Part shown: positions 1-11,775 of the stretch, one piece after another | Layout of the letters: each line of letters opens with the position of its first letter | Position numbering within the stretch: position 1 is the first letter of the stretch | DNA from: Antitrichia curtipendula | Taxonomy: Eukaryota; Streptophyta; Bryopsida; Hypnales; Leucodontaceae | Direction of reading: 5' to 3' | DNA length: 64,000 nt | Assembly (NCBI GenBank): GCA_951230915.1 | Contig: OX579637.1 | Coordinates: 8,618,001 to 8,682,000 of the forward strand | The notes under the pieces: model-generated | Database searches by the model: none | What the model was told of the DNA's origin: nothing | Seen by the model: the letters and a program-made list of their open reading frames with translations, nothing else | Position numbers and translations under genes: made by a program

Positions 1-179
1 CCATAAAACAGCAAATAGCACTAAAACCCACTAAGCGATTACATAAGCCCTCCGTTAAGAGATTGTTTGAATGCCAACGGGTGGAGCGCCCTTCTAATTT
101 TCTCGCACTATACACAAATATGGACAAAATCAATTGATTAGACACGAGGTTCATTGAAGAGTTGCTGACATATATATTT

Positions 180-1041
180 TAGGGTTGCTATTTTGTGAGC
201 CTGCGAGCGTGAGCCTGTGAGCCTGTGAGCATATAAGATTTTAGAGATTTCATTTAAAAAATTTGATCAAAATTTATTATTTTTGATAAATTTTAGTATC
301 TACTACCATGAACTTATTACCATGAACGTATTACCGTGTTTCCTTCAACAACCTTAATGTGCTATTTATTGGACCTTGCTAGATTTTTAGGACAAAAAAA
401 TTGGTTATTAATTGGCATTCATTTGAAATTGACTGAGGTTGTTTCATTGAGATTTTAATTTCTATAATCACTCCCCTCTTAGAATTGGACTCTTCTCGAT
501 GCCAACAGGAGCCCCCTAGCCGTGAGAAGAATAAAACTTTAAATTAAAAAAAAAAGAATAGGAGAATAAAACTTTAAATTAAAAAAAAAAGAATAGGAGA
601 ATAAAACTTTAAATTAAAAAAAAAATTATTAGTGCCCTCCCATCAACCATTCAACTTGAGGGGACCCACATTGCTATAGGAAAGTAATCAATTATTATTC
701 TATATGAACTTATTTCCATCTCCATTCATCTTTCACATCAATTGAGTTCATTATTTTTGTAGCATTTCTAATACTTCTAATATTTTAAACAATAGTGAAA
801 ATTCTAATTTTCATCTGAATTCTACAAAACTACGATAATAGGTTCATGGTAATAGGTCTATAATAATAGATACAAAAATTTACTAAAAATAGAAAAATTT
901 GATCAAAAATTTTAGATGGAATCTATTTTTAGAAAATTCTTAAGTTTTCTAGCTTCTTTAAATTTTTGAGCTCACCGCTCATAGAATCCCTGCTCACCGC
1001 TCATGGGCTCATGCTTGCAGGCTCACAAACTAGCACCGTTG
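180..1041. mobile_element. 862-bp non-autonomous MULE-like transposon
   Basis: Long imperfect terminal inverted repeats of roughly 170-200 bp are visible. The left end reads TAGGGTTGCTATTTTGTGAG, and the right end read on the minus strand begins CAACGGTGCTAGTTTGTGAG. Both continue into GTGAGC-type repeats and then a block containing ATTACCATGAAC. A perfect 10-bp direct repeat ATATATATTT flanks it at 170-179 and 1042-1051, as expected of a Mutator-type target duplication (9-11 bp). No coding capacity is seen; the interior is AT-rich with a 35-bp tandem repeat. The ends match those of the 17.9-kb element at 25,230-43,130, so it is probably a deletion derivative of that family. Confidence 0.85.
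526..632. repeat. 35-bp A-rich tandem repeat, 3 copies
   Basis: Three near-identical units containing GAATAAAACTTTAAATT followed by an A run repeat at a 35-bp period inside the small MULE derivative. This is probably replication slippage and no function is suggested. Confidence 0.85.
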
Positions 1042-1051
1042 ATATATATTT

Positions 1052-2250
1052 ATTTCAAAATAGATTATGATACATCCGGTTAGTTTGTTTTGCTAACCAC
1101 TAGCCAATTTGTACAAATATCAATTACAATCTGTTTGGGTATCTACAATATATTATTTGTACAAAAGCAGAGACTCTCCACTCTCTCCAATCAACCAAAA
1201 TGAATCGACATGAGAGTCTCTCATTAGAAACCGACAGTATAGTGGAATCAAATACAAAACATCTATCATATATCACAGTGTAATCATAAGGGTTTGAAAG
1301 TGGAGGAGAATGTACATGACTAGACCCTAGGTCAAAGTCGTCATTCTTAGGGCCTGGACCATAATCTACGACTTCGTCGTTAATGTCGTCCGGAGGATTC
1401 TGTGATTCAACCACTAACTGGTGTATTAGTGGAGCAATTGCAATGAGTTTAGGGTCTAGAGCAATTGAGTCCTCTTCAATCTATGTCAAGGACTTTGCTT
1501 GAAACTTCCAACTCAAGGAGTAGCCTTATTGCCCTTGGATGGTGTAAAAACATCAACATCATCTGATGAGAGAAGCAAAAGTTTAAGGTTATCTGTGAAC
1601 CACCATATTGATTCACATTTTATAAATTGGGAACAATAAACAATGTTTGTGAATTTACAAGTCCAGAAGTGTTAGTGCTCTGCATTAAATCATAACTACA
1701 AATTATTGAGTTTTTCGTTAGATAGTAATAGGAGCTGATGGAAAATGTTGAATTAGCACATGCATATAAAATGAGAATGCATGGTGAATTACAAGTTGTG
1801 AATTAAAAAATGGTGCCATTTCTAGGGTTTTGTAGATTGAGTTTGTTGCTAGGATTATCTTGTAGGGGTCAAATTTGACCCACTTGGGTGGTTTTTATGG
1901 TAATTTTTAGAGGAATTGGGACCCAAATAGATGGAAGAAAGTAAGGGTGCATGAATTGGGACATGCATTGTGTTTTTAAAATGTTTATAGGTGTAATGGT
2001 GCTGAAATTTAATTTAAAGGACCCAATTTAGCTCATTTTGGACCATAATTGCAAATTTCAAGGAGATTGGGATGTAAGAAGTTGTCCTAATCTTCTTGGA
2101 CACAAATTAGGTGATTTTGGGATCTTAGAAGGTGGTTCTAGTAAATTCAGATGTGTTGCCCTTATTTGGCCTTAGGCTTTAAGAAGGCCTTATTTGTTAA
2201 AATGAGACAATCTACACATTTTGAGACTTCAACCCTAAAATAGTTATAGT
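1052..2250. other. AT-rich stretch, no gene recognised
   Basis: Short open frames occur on both strands, for example a 96-codon one on the minus strand at 1124-1414. None shows a recognisable domain, splice context or repeat homology within the window. Confidence 0.5.
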
Positions 2251-2253
2251 GAT

Positions 2254-4016
2254 TTATCGTTGACTCGACAATAAGACGAGATTGCAACCTTTGGGCAATC
2301 AAAGGATTTTATATATATTAATATATTAAAGTCTTAAATTATTGAATAATCTCAAAATTGAACAATTATAATGATTTATCCTCGAGTCAACAACAAAATT
2401 GAAACTACACTTTGTCCAAATATAACAAATAAGGCCTTTTGGAGCCAAGTTGGAGTGTTTTGAGGTGGAACCCATTGCTTGGAAGGCAATCTAGGTCTAG
2501 GGTCCCATACACTCCCCACCGGCCAACATTATTTTAGACATTTTACATTGAACACAATTTTTGTTGTGTATATCCCATATGAATTGTTTCACTTTTTACC
2601 ACCATACTTATATAAAGATCATCTCTTTTCATCCATGATGCTCATCCGTGCATTTTTTTTTTTTTGCAAAGCATGCCATGTGGTTGCCCTTTGTCTAAAA
2701 TTTTCACATATGGTCAACATTTTACCATAGACTGTAGTAAATTTTACTAACTTATCCATAGGCAAAATTGGTCTATTTGCTGACATGGACTCCTTATGTC
2801 TTCCTGGATGTCAAAAAAACAAGTCTATGTTTTCTTTGACATCACTCACGAAATGCTTGTCATAGTTGATGTTCATGCGTTTTTCGAATAATATGTACAG
2901 ATTCCCCGCAACATCCAACAGAATCTGCATAAAAAAGCCCGTAGACCGACCAATGTTGAGACATCTATACAAACAAGGCATGTTTTTTGCTAGCGCCCCC
3001 CAAAAGCGGATTTCTTATAGTGTTGTGAGGGAACTGATTTCTTCTTTGCTATTACAAAATAGTTCTTTGGTTCTGGGTTTTGTTTATTTGATAAGAGTAG
3101 AGAGTGTTGACCTCAAGAGTGGTGAGTCCCTATCCCTTGAAAAGATCAATAGCGGACCCGCTGAGGGTAAAATAGGGGTATCTAAAACCAGTTACTTGGA
3201 GAGTTGTAGCCGGAATCCAGAAGAGAATGGATTTGGATTAGAATCCGGAAAATACTGGTTTCCGGAAGATAGTAATGGATTGTACGGATTGCTTGGGTGT
3301 TTGGGGAAGTGATATTGGATATCCGAAACTTGGAACACCATACTAGAATTCTCTGGGACAATAACTCGTGTCATCTTACCATGTTTTGGTGTTAAAGATA
3401 CTTACGCCTAGATTACGCGTTCGACAGATTTGACACAGCTCTGCAGAGCTCTTTTAGTGAGATTTCTAGCGTCTGCACATCTCTGCCCAACTCCTGAGGT
3501 AAGCTTTAGTTTCTATTGTGTTCCAAGCTTCAAGTTCATTGGGTTTTTTAAATCTCGACTTACCAATGTTGTACATAACAAGGGGTTTAGGATTTTTCTT
3601 ACAATGATTCTTCAAGTGATCCAAATAGTGTTGATTGCACTATTTTTTTTCTTCCTTCAAGTTCATAAGCTCTCTTCACTACCTTTGCATTCTGCACTCT
3701 CTAGGGTTTTAGGATTTTGGTTGAAAATTGCTTTGTGTAACTTGTATGTGCAGTGCATTTGAGTTTCATACTTTTGTGTAGTACTTGCTGGAAGTAGTGT
3801 GGACAAACATTGCAGGCTGCAAAAGGATTGAATTTCAAGGTTTGTGTTTCCTGTGACCTGCTAGTATTTTTTTCATTGTAGACATGAGCATAAACACATT
3901 TTACAGTATTCAACTGCAATTTAAAACCAATGCTAGTCTAGAATTAGGATTTTAAGCGAAATTAATATTTTTCAACACGCAACGACTGACAATGTTTATC
4001 CTTGAGTTGAGGATAA
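2254..4016. repeat. Dispersed decayed 21-bp palindromes, variant C
   Basis: The half-site TTATCCTCGA, or a C-to-T decayed form of it, followed by one base and its inverted copy is seen at 2254-2274, 2376-2396 (right half poor) and 3996-4016. A weaker trace lies near 4042. The 3996 copy has both central TCGA halves changed to TTGA, as expected of methylated-CpG decay. The architecture is the same as variants A (4.6-5.3 kb) and B (50.5-56.5 kb). No open gene of that family is readable nearby, so this may be the remnant of a third related element. Confidence 0.5.
2990..3426. mobile_element. 3' fragment of the TTCCGGAA-family element
   Basis: This segment aligns by eye with the last ~410 bp of the element at 59,967-63,780. 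Shared blocks include GGTGAGTCCCTATCCC versus GGTGGAGTCCCTGCCCC, an AGCGGACCC block, and CTTACGCCTAGATTACGCG versus CTTACACCTAGATTACGCG. Both end in CGACA, here at 3426. Like the full copy it contains TTCCGGAA (3259-3266) and related CCGGAA words. No 5' end or target duplication was found, so the copy is truncated. Confidence 0.7.
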
Positions 4017-4567
4017 ACTACTAATGGAATACATTAGAAGTCTATCCTTAATTTGACAATAATGATGCTCCTTAATTTCTAAGTCACCTCCACAAGGAAT
4101 TCATTTTGCTCGGTTTAGGAGAGTATGTCTGGAATTGGAATATTTTAAAGATTGATGCTTTCACTTTGGAAGTTTCCACTAACTACATTTTAGTCCAGTT
4201 TTCTGAGGATTCCACTGACTACTTTTTAGTTCAATTTTTTGAAGCTGAAGTCATTTGAAGTTGTTGATATTGATGCCGAGCGCTCCAGTTGTTCCTTCCT
4301 CCGTGCTTGATGGTCTGAGAGTTTTGGATTCAGCAGAAGGCTATAATTTGTTTCACTAATTATGTACATTGCTTGTGGTTGATGCAGGGAACTATTGGTT
4401 TCTTTTTGCTTCCGAACCCTAGGAGCTGAGGAGTTTTCACGGGGTTCCAAAAAACAGGAGAAGATTCTTCAATTATATACAAGTCCAGAGTCCTGCCATG
4501 ACACTAAAAGTGAGCATGAATTCAATCGTTTGCAATTCTAGGTTGGGATCATTTTAGGTCAAAGCCA

Positions 4568-5267
4568 GTTTAGGTCGACTACTCTTTTTTTCATTGTACA
4601 CAAGATTCAAACATGAAAGATCTACTTTGGTCGACTCGAGCTAAATGATAGAATCCAATCTCAAGAACATCAAACTACCCATAAGAAAACTATGTCCACA
4701 ATCAAACATCGAGGGTACCATCACAGTTAGGTCGAGTTGACCTAAATAGTCAATCCCACATAGGCAGAGGGCTTAGAAAAAACAAAACTCTACTAAGGCA
4801 GAGAACAAATGCCAACACCAGGGCACCTTTAGAGTTAGGTCGACTCAGCCTAAATGATCACCCTCATTCAGCCAAAGGGTCTGGAAGAGTAACAACTCTA
4901 TAAAGACACAGGAAAAAAGCCAACACCGAGGGCTTTTGTAGAATTAGGTCGACTTGACCGAAACGGTGACCTTCATCTAACCAGAGAGTATACAAAAGTA
5001 AACCACTTCACTAAGACAAGAAAGAGAAGTGTTAAGAATATTGTCCAACATCTTTAAGGTCGGCTTGAGCTAATTCCACAATATAACCAGATCATACATT
5101 TATGCACAACTTAAAAACTGACATACCATATGCTATATGCAAACTTTAGGTCGACTCGACCTAAATGCATTTACCTCACGTCAAGTACAACTAAAGATGT
5201 CCTAACTCATTCGGTCAGAATTAAAGTAAACCTTGTCGTCTTTGTATTAGGTCGACTTGAGCTAAAC
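4568..5267. repeat. Array of ~8 palindromes (variant A), about 100-bp spacing
   Basis: Palindrome copies start near 4568, 4626, 4727, 4834, 4943, 5054, 5145 and 5246, with spacings of 58, 101, 107, 109, 111, 91 and 101 bp. The 5145-5165 copy is perfect: TTTAGGTCGA, one C, then the exact reverse complement of the half-site. The others keep GTCGAC-type cores with C-to-T changes. The intervening DNA is also a degenerate repeat, with words such as GCCAACACC recurring. The array ends immediately before the ORF starting at 5304, so it occupies that gene's 5' region or promoter. Confidence 0.85.
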
Positions 5268-5303
5268 TATGAATATACTGATATGTTTGTTTGCATTGAT
5301 AAG

Positions 5304-5828
5304 ATGGATGAACAAATACCAAGACTTGAGACATCCTTCAAGCAATGTGAAGTCGCTCGAGACGAGGAGGATGGGGACGGGATTGACAATGATGGAGAAT
5401 ACTGGGAGTTTCTCAATCCCGAGAAGATGGACAATTGGAGCCTCAAGATGATACCATTCAAAAACCTGATATGCTTCTCGTACAAGTACAAAGACAATGA
5501 CACATATTACTCCGTCTCGTTCTACGAGAAAATCAAAGACATTGCCCACGACAAGGGGAGCATAATCAAAATACACTATGTAACAGCGCAAACAATAAAG
5601 AAAAAAGAAGAATCGTGCCATTTCACTCTTGTGTTGGACTTCTCGAAAATTCCATTCAATATCACAGTGTTCCTAGAGACCCTCAAACCTACCGAGTACA
5701 GGACTGAAATTCCCAAATTGGAGAAGAAGACTGACAACAACTTCTTTCGCACTCCAGCCGGGAAGACAATTATTGACAAGACGTTGTGCAATCGACTGAG
5801 GTTACTTTTCGTGATCTTTGAGGTTTGA
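5304..5828 (+). pseudogene. First ORF of palindrome-A element (unknown N-terminal domain)
   Basis: The 174-codon reading frame is preferred from the ATG at 5304 because the protein from there aligns best with the minus-strand ORF beginning at 55,628. Both have an acidic N-terminus, then a K/N-x-x-x-WS motif (DNWSLKMIPF here, SKWSFGLNRF there), then alternating beta-like hydrophobic stretches. The frame stays open upstream to 5130, but that part overlaps the palindrome array. At 5826 it meets a TGA. Related sequence continues in another frame (KAKLESTKRNMAVQTV), so the ORF is the front of a longer broken gene. I do not recognise the domain. It is probably the N-terminal module of the ParB-like/methylase-like protein that follows. 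Confidence 0.6.
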
Positions 5829-7830
5829 AGGCAAAGCTAGAATCCACAAAGAGGAACATGGCCGTGCAAACAGTGTCTCAAGAAATGCCGGCTCAAGGAC
5901 GGGAGGGACAAGCTTCTACGGGAACACCAAGTACACAGAAGAGCCGTGGTGCTAAGAGAAATCAGTAGTCCAGGACACCACCTCCGCCGCCGGCAAGAGG
6001 TAACCTTGCCTCTAGTTCCGAGAGGAAATCAAAGCCTAAGAAGCCTAAAGAACCAATGCTGGGTGAGACTAGTTTTGCATCGACAATTACTAACATCCCA
6101 AAGGCTCACAACCCTCAACGTGAGCACAATTACAAAGTATTTGACGAGGCCTACAAGAACTACTAGGCTACTTGCACAGACGCCTATGTGTTTGCGATCA
6201 ACGAGAAGATGTCAATCTTGATTGACCAACTTATCTCATTGCTAGCGGATATGAACATCCGAAGCCATAAGGATCGGCTTGCTACAGACGTCATGCATTT
6301 TATATGCATATGCCCGACAAGTCCACCAAGCAGACTCTGTGCGTCATGCCCATGAACCAAATTGTGAAACCGACACTTGAATCTTGGGACCAAATCAAAG
6401 AGGGCAACTCTACCTGATTAACAGCCAGCATAGTGTGACGGCCAACAAGATGATGGTGCAAATGAGATTGAATGAGTCCATTCTCAAACATATTAGGGAG
6501 TGAAATTGCTACATTGTCTATTTGAATGACAACAAGAAATTGAGGTCCATATTTGCCTACTGTAACAGGATAAACCATTTTGTCGCCATAAAGCCTTTGT
6601 GGTCAACTAACATTCTTGGTGCACGAAGTGTTTGGGAGAAAATGGGAACCCAAAGGATCCCTCCCCGTTGGGTACGATGTCGAATACAAGGCGTAAAGCC
6701 AAGGACAAGGCCAATCTTGTCAAATTCAAGGTATCATTCTATCAAGTGAATATTCAAGATATCAGAGTCCGAAAACTTGATCCACAAATTCTTCAAGTAG
6801 ATGGGGAACCTCTCCTACGATGACATGAAGAAGCTTGCGACGCACATCTTGAAGCAAACACGGACAAGCGATACATAGAAGCGAACACACAAACATCCAA
6901 AGGTGACGATCAAGGAGGTGGCTTCAGTGCTTCAGAGTTGCTATACTCACAAAGAATAGGTAGAGCGACGCAAGAAGAAGTATCTTGTCAAGAAGGAGTT
7001 GAACCATCTACGCCCGAACTTGGGCCTCATTAACGCATTCAATAAAGTGAATGTGGATAAATAGAGGGAATTCAAGAGGAATTGTTGCATCACCAATGCA
7101 ACAACAAATGTCCTCCTCGAGCAACCAGGAGAGGACTATTTTAGGAAAGCCAAGCAGACCAAGGCCAAGAACAAGAAGGTTGCAGAAATATTGCCCTACT
7201 CTGCAAAAAAATTCAAAGTCTTACTTGAACATCACTCAAATTTTGTAAAGCACATTGCAGTTGCACGCTATAGACCATATAATATAGCTATCGACAAGAA
7301 CTCACCTTAGCCATCAGGAGCATGGACCGAAAAGAAAACATTGGAAATAAAGTTTGGAATCCTTGATTTCTGATATGCTCCACGGGTTTTCAACAAGGGC
7401 AACTGTACGCCACTGAAGCCGTATTTCTTTTCGGCTATGAAGTCCTTCCAGGAGGCCAAGCAACCTCGACTGAAGAAGAACCTAGCGCGGCTCTTTATCT
7501 GCTCCAATTTAGTTGAGCAGAATCAGGCCCTGCACTACATGCAGACAAACGAAGTCCTGAAGGATTTCAAGATGGATTTTGCAGACTATTGGCCCGCAAA
7601 GGTTGAGCGGATGGGAGACTACTCCTCTAACAACAACAAGGCAATGGAGAAGATTTATCTCACAATCTTACAGAACCTCAACAACACCATCATTATGACT
7701 CCAAAACCAACATATCGAGCCCCTAGCACAAACGTTTTTAGGAAGCCCTGGGCTTACAATGAGCTGAAGTACAGGATTCACAACACAAAGCTCCGAATGG
7801 AGTTCTACTTGAATATCTTCATCATCACCG
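5829..7830 (+). pseudogene. Broken ParB-like / methylase-like element gene, 3' truncated
   Basis: Several frames together follow the order of the minus-strand gene at 55,628-52,623. A Lys/Pro-rich linker lies near 6000-6060. A segment reading SWDQIKEG (6388) continues after a frameshift as LINSQHSVTANK (6411-6446), then KHIRE, a stop, NCYIVYL and INHF. Its counterpart in the other gene is SWDDIKKG, IINDQHSVQASK, YIVWTLD and NHL. Near 7770-7815 the text KYRIHNTKLRMEFYLNI matches KWRIYTKELRMELYLQI, which in the other copy leads into a putative SAM-binding FAG motif. Here homology stops at about 7830, where the hAT-derived minus-strand sequence begins. The QHS motif resembles ParB/DGQHR signatures; that assignment is tentative. 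There are many stops and at least three frame changes. Confidence 0.55.
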
Positions 7831-10800
7831 CCTTCACTAGCTCCATGTTCATCTCCTCCATTGTCACCGTCTGTGGTGTAGTGGCCCTCTACTTTGGAGT
7901 TCTCATTTCGAAGCTCCACAGTTATTTCACCATGCCTACGACTACGTTTAAATCTCTTATGTCGTTGAGCTTTAGGTTCCTCCGCATCAGAATTTATAGT
8001 GGGGCCTCCTTGTACTTGAGGAGCAACATACGCTGGAGTAGACAAAGTTGGTCCTGGAACATACGTATTCAAGAATGGCTCTATCACCACGTTTGGGTCT
8101 CTGACCCCAATTCCTAGGAGAGGGCGTTTAGAAGACCTAGACGATAACGCTTCGTTGTTGACTCGTCCACCTCTAATACCATGACCTCTAATCCCAGCAC
8201 CATCTCCGGTCCTTGCACGACCCCTTGCTCCTCCATGGACGGTAGTCCTTCCACGTCCTTATTGATATTCACCCATAGTGTGGTGAACTACGGGTCGAGG
8301 AGCGGTAGGAGGTCTACCACCCCTTATAACATTTGAAATGCTTTGAGGCGTCAATTCAACATTTCCCACTAAACCTAGCCTTTCTTGAGAAGGTTGACGG
8401 TGAATGCTCGAAGTTGCGGGAGAAGAAGGGTTAAGGAAACGTTGCATTGGTGTATTCCGGTCAGAAAGAACAGTACGCACTGCAACCGGTGGGGGTATAC
8501 GGTCTTCATCTTCAGGCCGATCAATAAACGCAAAAATATCACTGGGATCTAAAAGTTCGAGGTCAGAATGCCTTGTTTCCGCTATTGCCCCCCCCCCCCT
8601 TGACATTTTGTGCAATCGGTTGTACCATTCCTATATTTCCAATGTTTTGGCCATGCCGCCCTTCGACAACTTCATTGCAATTGCAACCACCCACTCTTCC
8701 AAGCCCCCTACTACCATCACGATTGCAAACGGATCCTTCAGAATTCTGGGTTGCATTGTTCTTCAGATTTCCACTGCCATTTCCAGGTCCATTTTCTTCT
8801 TTGTTTTTTGGAGGAGGGTCATCGTTGTTGTTGGAGGGACCATTATCATCATCGAGGTCCATCACATCCAAATCATCACTCTCCGAAGGTAGAGGTTGTA
8901 CTTCCGGAAGAATTGGATTTTGAGAACCAAGGGGAGGACTTTGGTGAGGATTGGGTCCCCAAGGGCCCTAGCGACCATGGAGGACTTCTTCTTCCACTTC
9001 ATCATCATCTCCGTAATAATTTCTAGCTTCTTCGCGGTGATCGGCCCCTGCCCTCCACAAATCTAGATTTGGTCGGTACTCTTGGGGTGTTTGGTTTGCT
9101 TCCACATCAGCCTCTTCCTCAGCTACCAATACATCAAATTCATGATTGCGTTCATCTACCGGAATGGGGCCAAGGGCATCTGGGTCAGAATCCTCCGAGT
9201 AGATATTAGCATCGTACCAACGAACCGGATCAGCCCCCGGTCTTTGCTGAAGTACACGGCTATTGGTATAAATATATACCAATGATTTAACCTTCTTAGG
9301 GGCTAACCGATTCCGGACCTTGTTGTAGACAAAAAAATACATACTCCAATTCCTTTCACACGAGCATGTTAAACACGTCAATGCTAGAATACGCATGGCA
9401 ATCTTAGATAGTGCTTGATCTCCAACCCTGTGCCACCACTGGTGGGGAAGCATCTGTGTCAGCCGGATGTCGGGTGTCTCCGCAGCACTATATGGCCCTG
9501 TGCCCTCCTTGAATTCTGTTAATTCCGCCAGCACGTCGTTAAACTATACACCCACTACATTTGCCATTTTGTGGATGACTCGGTACAATGTACGGAGGGC
9601 AACTCCATCAGCCCTAAGCGCCACGTTATCCAAGAGATACGGATTCAGAAGTGCCCCGGCATAGTGAACATCCGTAAAGACCATGTCCCACCTTGTTTGG
9701 AAAGACTCCTCCATGATGGTGGCTATGTCATCTTGTAGGTTGAAGATTGGCTCTCTTAAAGAAAACACATGGCTTCTCAAATTGTGCATTACGAGCCACG
9801 CCCGACTCATAGCTGGTTCTTTGCCATCAAATATGCGCAATGCCTTCAACACGTCTTCAGTCATGTGCACGTAATTCACGCATCGTTGCCAGATGCCCAC
9901 ATCTTCAATATTTGACACCACATTACGTGCAGTCGTAGCTGCTTGCGGTCCATTCTATCTGTTTCGCAGACCATCAAAGTAATTTTGAACGCGTGCATGA
10001 TCTTTCAACCGTAGTAGTACTCCTTGAAGTTTCTCCAGTCGGTGCAACATGAGGAAATTACAAGCAAAGCAGGTTTCGTTTGGCACTACAAGCTGAAGGT
10101 TCGAACTCAACTCTTGAAAAGCAGACATGGTCGCATGATGGTTTCGAATGTACTGGCACAATCTTCTTGCCCTCTCAATTAAATCTTTGAATTTAGGTAC
10201 TTTGGCCCAATCTTCCAACATGAGATCCAAGGCATGTGCCATGCAGCCCTGCTTGAAAATGTGGGGGTACGTGTGAACGATATCATCCAATGCTCTAAGC
10301 ATGTTCCCCTGCATTATCCGTACACACCTGCGTCAGGTGTTTTAAATCCACTTTCTCAATGAATACTTTCATTGGTCCGCTACGTAGCGCATGTCCTTTT
10401 TGTTGCCGGTAGTGTCAATGGACGCCAAAAATACATCACCACTAGGGCACGACATCATTACATTCATTAGGGGTCTCCGGTTCACATCATCCCAACCATC
10501 AGTGCATATCGACACTCCATAATGCTTCATTGCAAAACCAACTTTGGTTCTGATTTGCTTCTCGATTTGCAACCTCCTGGGTTCAATCAACCTAGTCCTG
10601 AATTGATGATAAGAAGGTGGACTGTATTCAAACTTTGCCACTGAGGTTGCCCTCACAGCCTCAATAAAGGCTGGATTCCTTGCCACATTAAATGGCACGT
10701 TTGCCTTGTAAAAAAACGATATCCACTTGTTATCGAACTCCTTCCTCTTTGCAATGCTAAAAACATCCTTCATACATTGCTGAAGTAATTTCCCAGATCT

Positions 10801-11238
10801 TGTGGAATTTGATGCAGCAAGACTTTGGGACCTCTGTATTGGGTCATTCCCATCAGGAAGAGTAACCTCTTCAGCTTGGTCTCCACCGAGGCCCACTCTT
10901 GTCACTTTGTTCTGAGTGGATTGGCTTGAGCTTGCGACTGGAATCACTCTCGATGGACCACCCAAAATTGATTCTTCTTTTTACATGTCCTCGAAGCTCA
11001 ATTGTTGCGGGACAAAGTTTGCACAATTTGCAAATCGATGGCGCACAGCTCGTGGCGCACTAAGACAAATTGACCTCTCGGACTTCGTGCAATATCCAAA
11101 GTGAGCAAATGCACGCTCGCATTTATAGCTGAATGTCGCATTGCAAAAAACACAGCTCACTTTATTCCCATTATCAAAGAAATTATACCATGGTTCCCAT
11201 TCTTTTGTTTGCCTTTGTTGACTTCCCATTGCGTTCAC
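7830..11238 (-). pseudogene. hAT-family transposase with BED finger and DUF659
   Basis: Five open segments (11238-10981, 10965-10369, 10314-9955, 9921-9544, 9534-8968) lie in one frame, separated by stops TAA, TGA, TAG, TAG and TAG, with no frameshift. The first has a BED-type zinc finger (WYNFFDNGNKVSCVFCNATF with later His). The second carries a DUF659-like region (GFAMKHYGVSICTDGWDDV, and GDVFLASIDTTG). The third has QGCMAHALDLMLEDW. The last has the hAT C-terminal dimerisation signature (SCERNWSMYFF then NKVRNRL). Downstream, a low-complexity Asn/Gly/Pro/acid-rich tail continues in other frames to about 7830. The length suits an autonomous hAT transposase (about 750 aa plus tail). It would cut and paste hAT DNA in the nucleus; this copy is dead. 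Terminal repeats and the 8-bp target duplication were not located. Confidence 0.85.
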
Positions 11239-11466
11239 GAGGAATAGAAATGTATTCTTCTAGGACATAGAAGAGGCTATTACACCGAATGAAAAAACAA
11301 AATAACAGTTAGCGCCAATCCACTGCTTGAACTGATTTTTACATCACCTCAGCAGCAAACCAGGGCCATTTGCCACCCAAGTAGACTCACAAAGAACTCA
11401 AACTGAATCGAAGTTCAAAATATGAGGCCAAGATGACAAATGTAGGGAAGTCACAATAGTGGGGTT

Positions 11467-11477
11467 GCCTTTATACC
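11467..11477 (-). promoter_or_regulatory. TATA box of the hAT transposase gene
   Basis: On the minus strand this reads GGTATAAAGGC, about 230 bp before the transposase ATG at 11,238. It sits directly at the edge of the GGACG-rich island. The RING gene at 19.2 kb has the same arrangement (CTATATAAAGG beside an island). Confidence 0.6.
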
Positions 11478-11482
11478 CTGGG

Positions 11483-11775
11483 AGTGCAAGGGCGCGGACG
11501 GATTTTGCTAGGGCGGGGACGTCAGAGAAGGGCAGGTTTGGTGAAAAACGTCATGCTTTTTTCTATCAAGGCGCAAACGTCTGGTTTAAGCGCGGGCGTC
11601 CTAAAGGGGCGTGGATGTCTGGACACAGCGCGGACGTCAAGGCATGGATGTCTAGTCAAGGCGCGGATGCAAGAGCATGGACGTCAGGACACGGCGCGGA
11701 CGTCAGGGTGCGGACTGCAGGACACGACGCGGACGTAGAAGCGCGGACGCCTAGAAAGGGCGCAGACATCCTACT
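11483..11775. repeat. GGACG-rich CpG island (degenerate short repeats)
   Basis: About a dozen imperfect units centred on GCGCGGACGTC recur every 15-30 bp in otherwise AT-rich DNA. It lies immediately upstream of the hAT TATA box, in the same relation as islands at 19.34-19.67, 45.67-45.99 and 58.83-59.16 kb to their genes. It is probably a promoter-proximal repeat. Confidence 0.75.

Noticed and set aside
1124..1414. 96-codon minus-strand ORF as a gene
   Set aside because: No domain, no promoter features and no homologous copy in the window.
4568..5267. CRISPR-like appearance (short palindromic repeats at regular spacing)
   Set aside because: The spacers are themselves related repeats, the palindromes vary, no cas genes exist and the context is eukaryotic.
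8968..11238. Stop-codon reassignment or programmed readthrough to explain single-frame genes with stops
   Set aside because: All three stop codons occur, other genes also have frameshifts, and conserved residues such as the kinase DWG Trp are hit. Decay is simpler.
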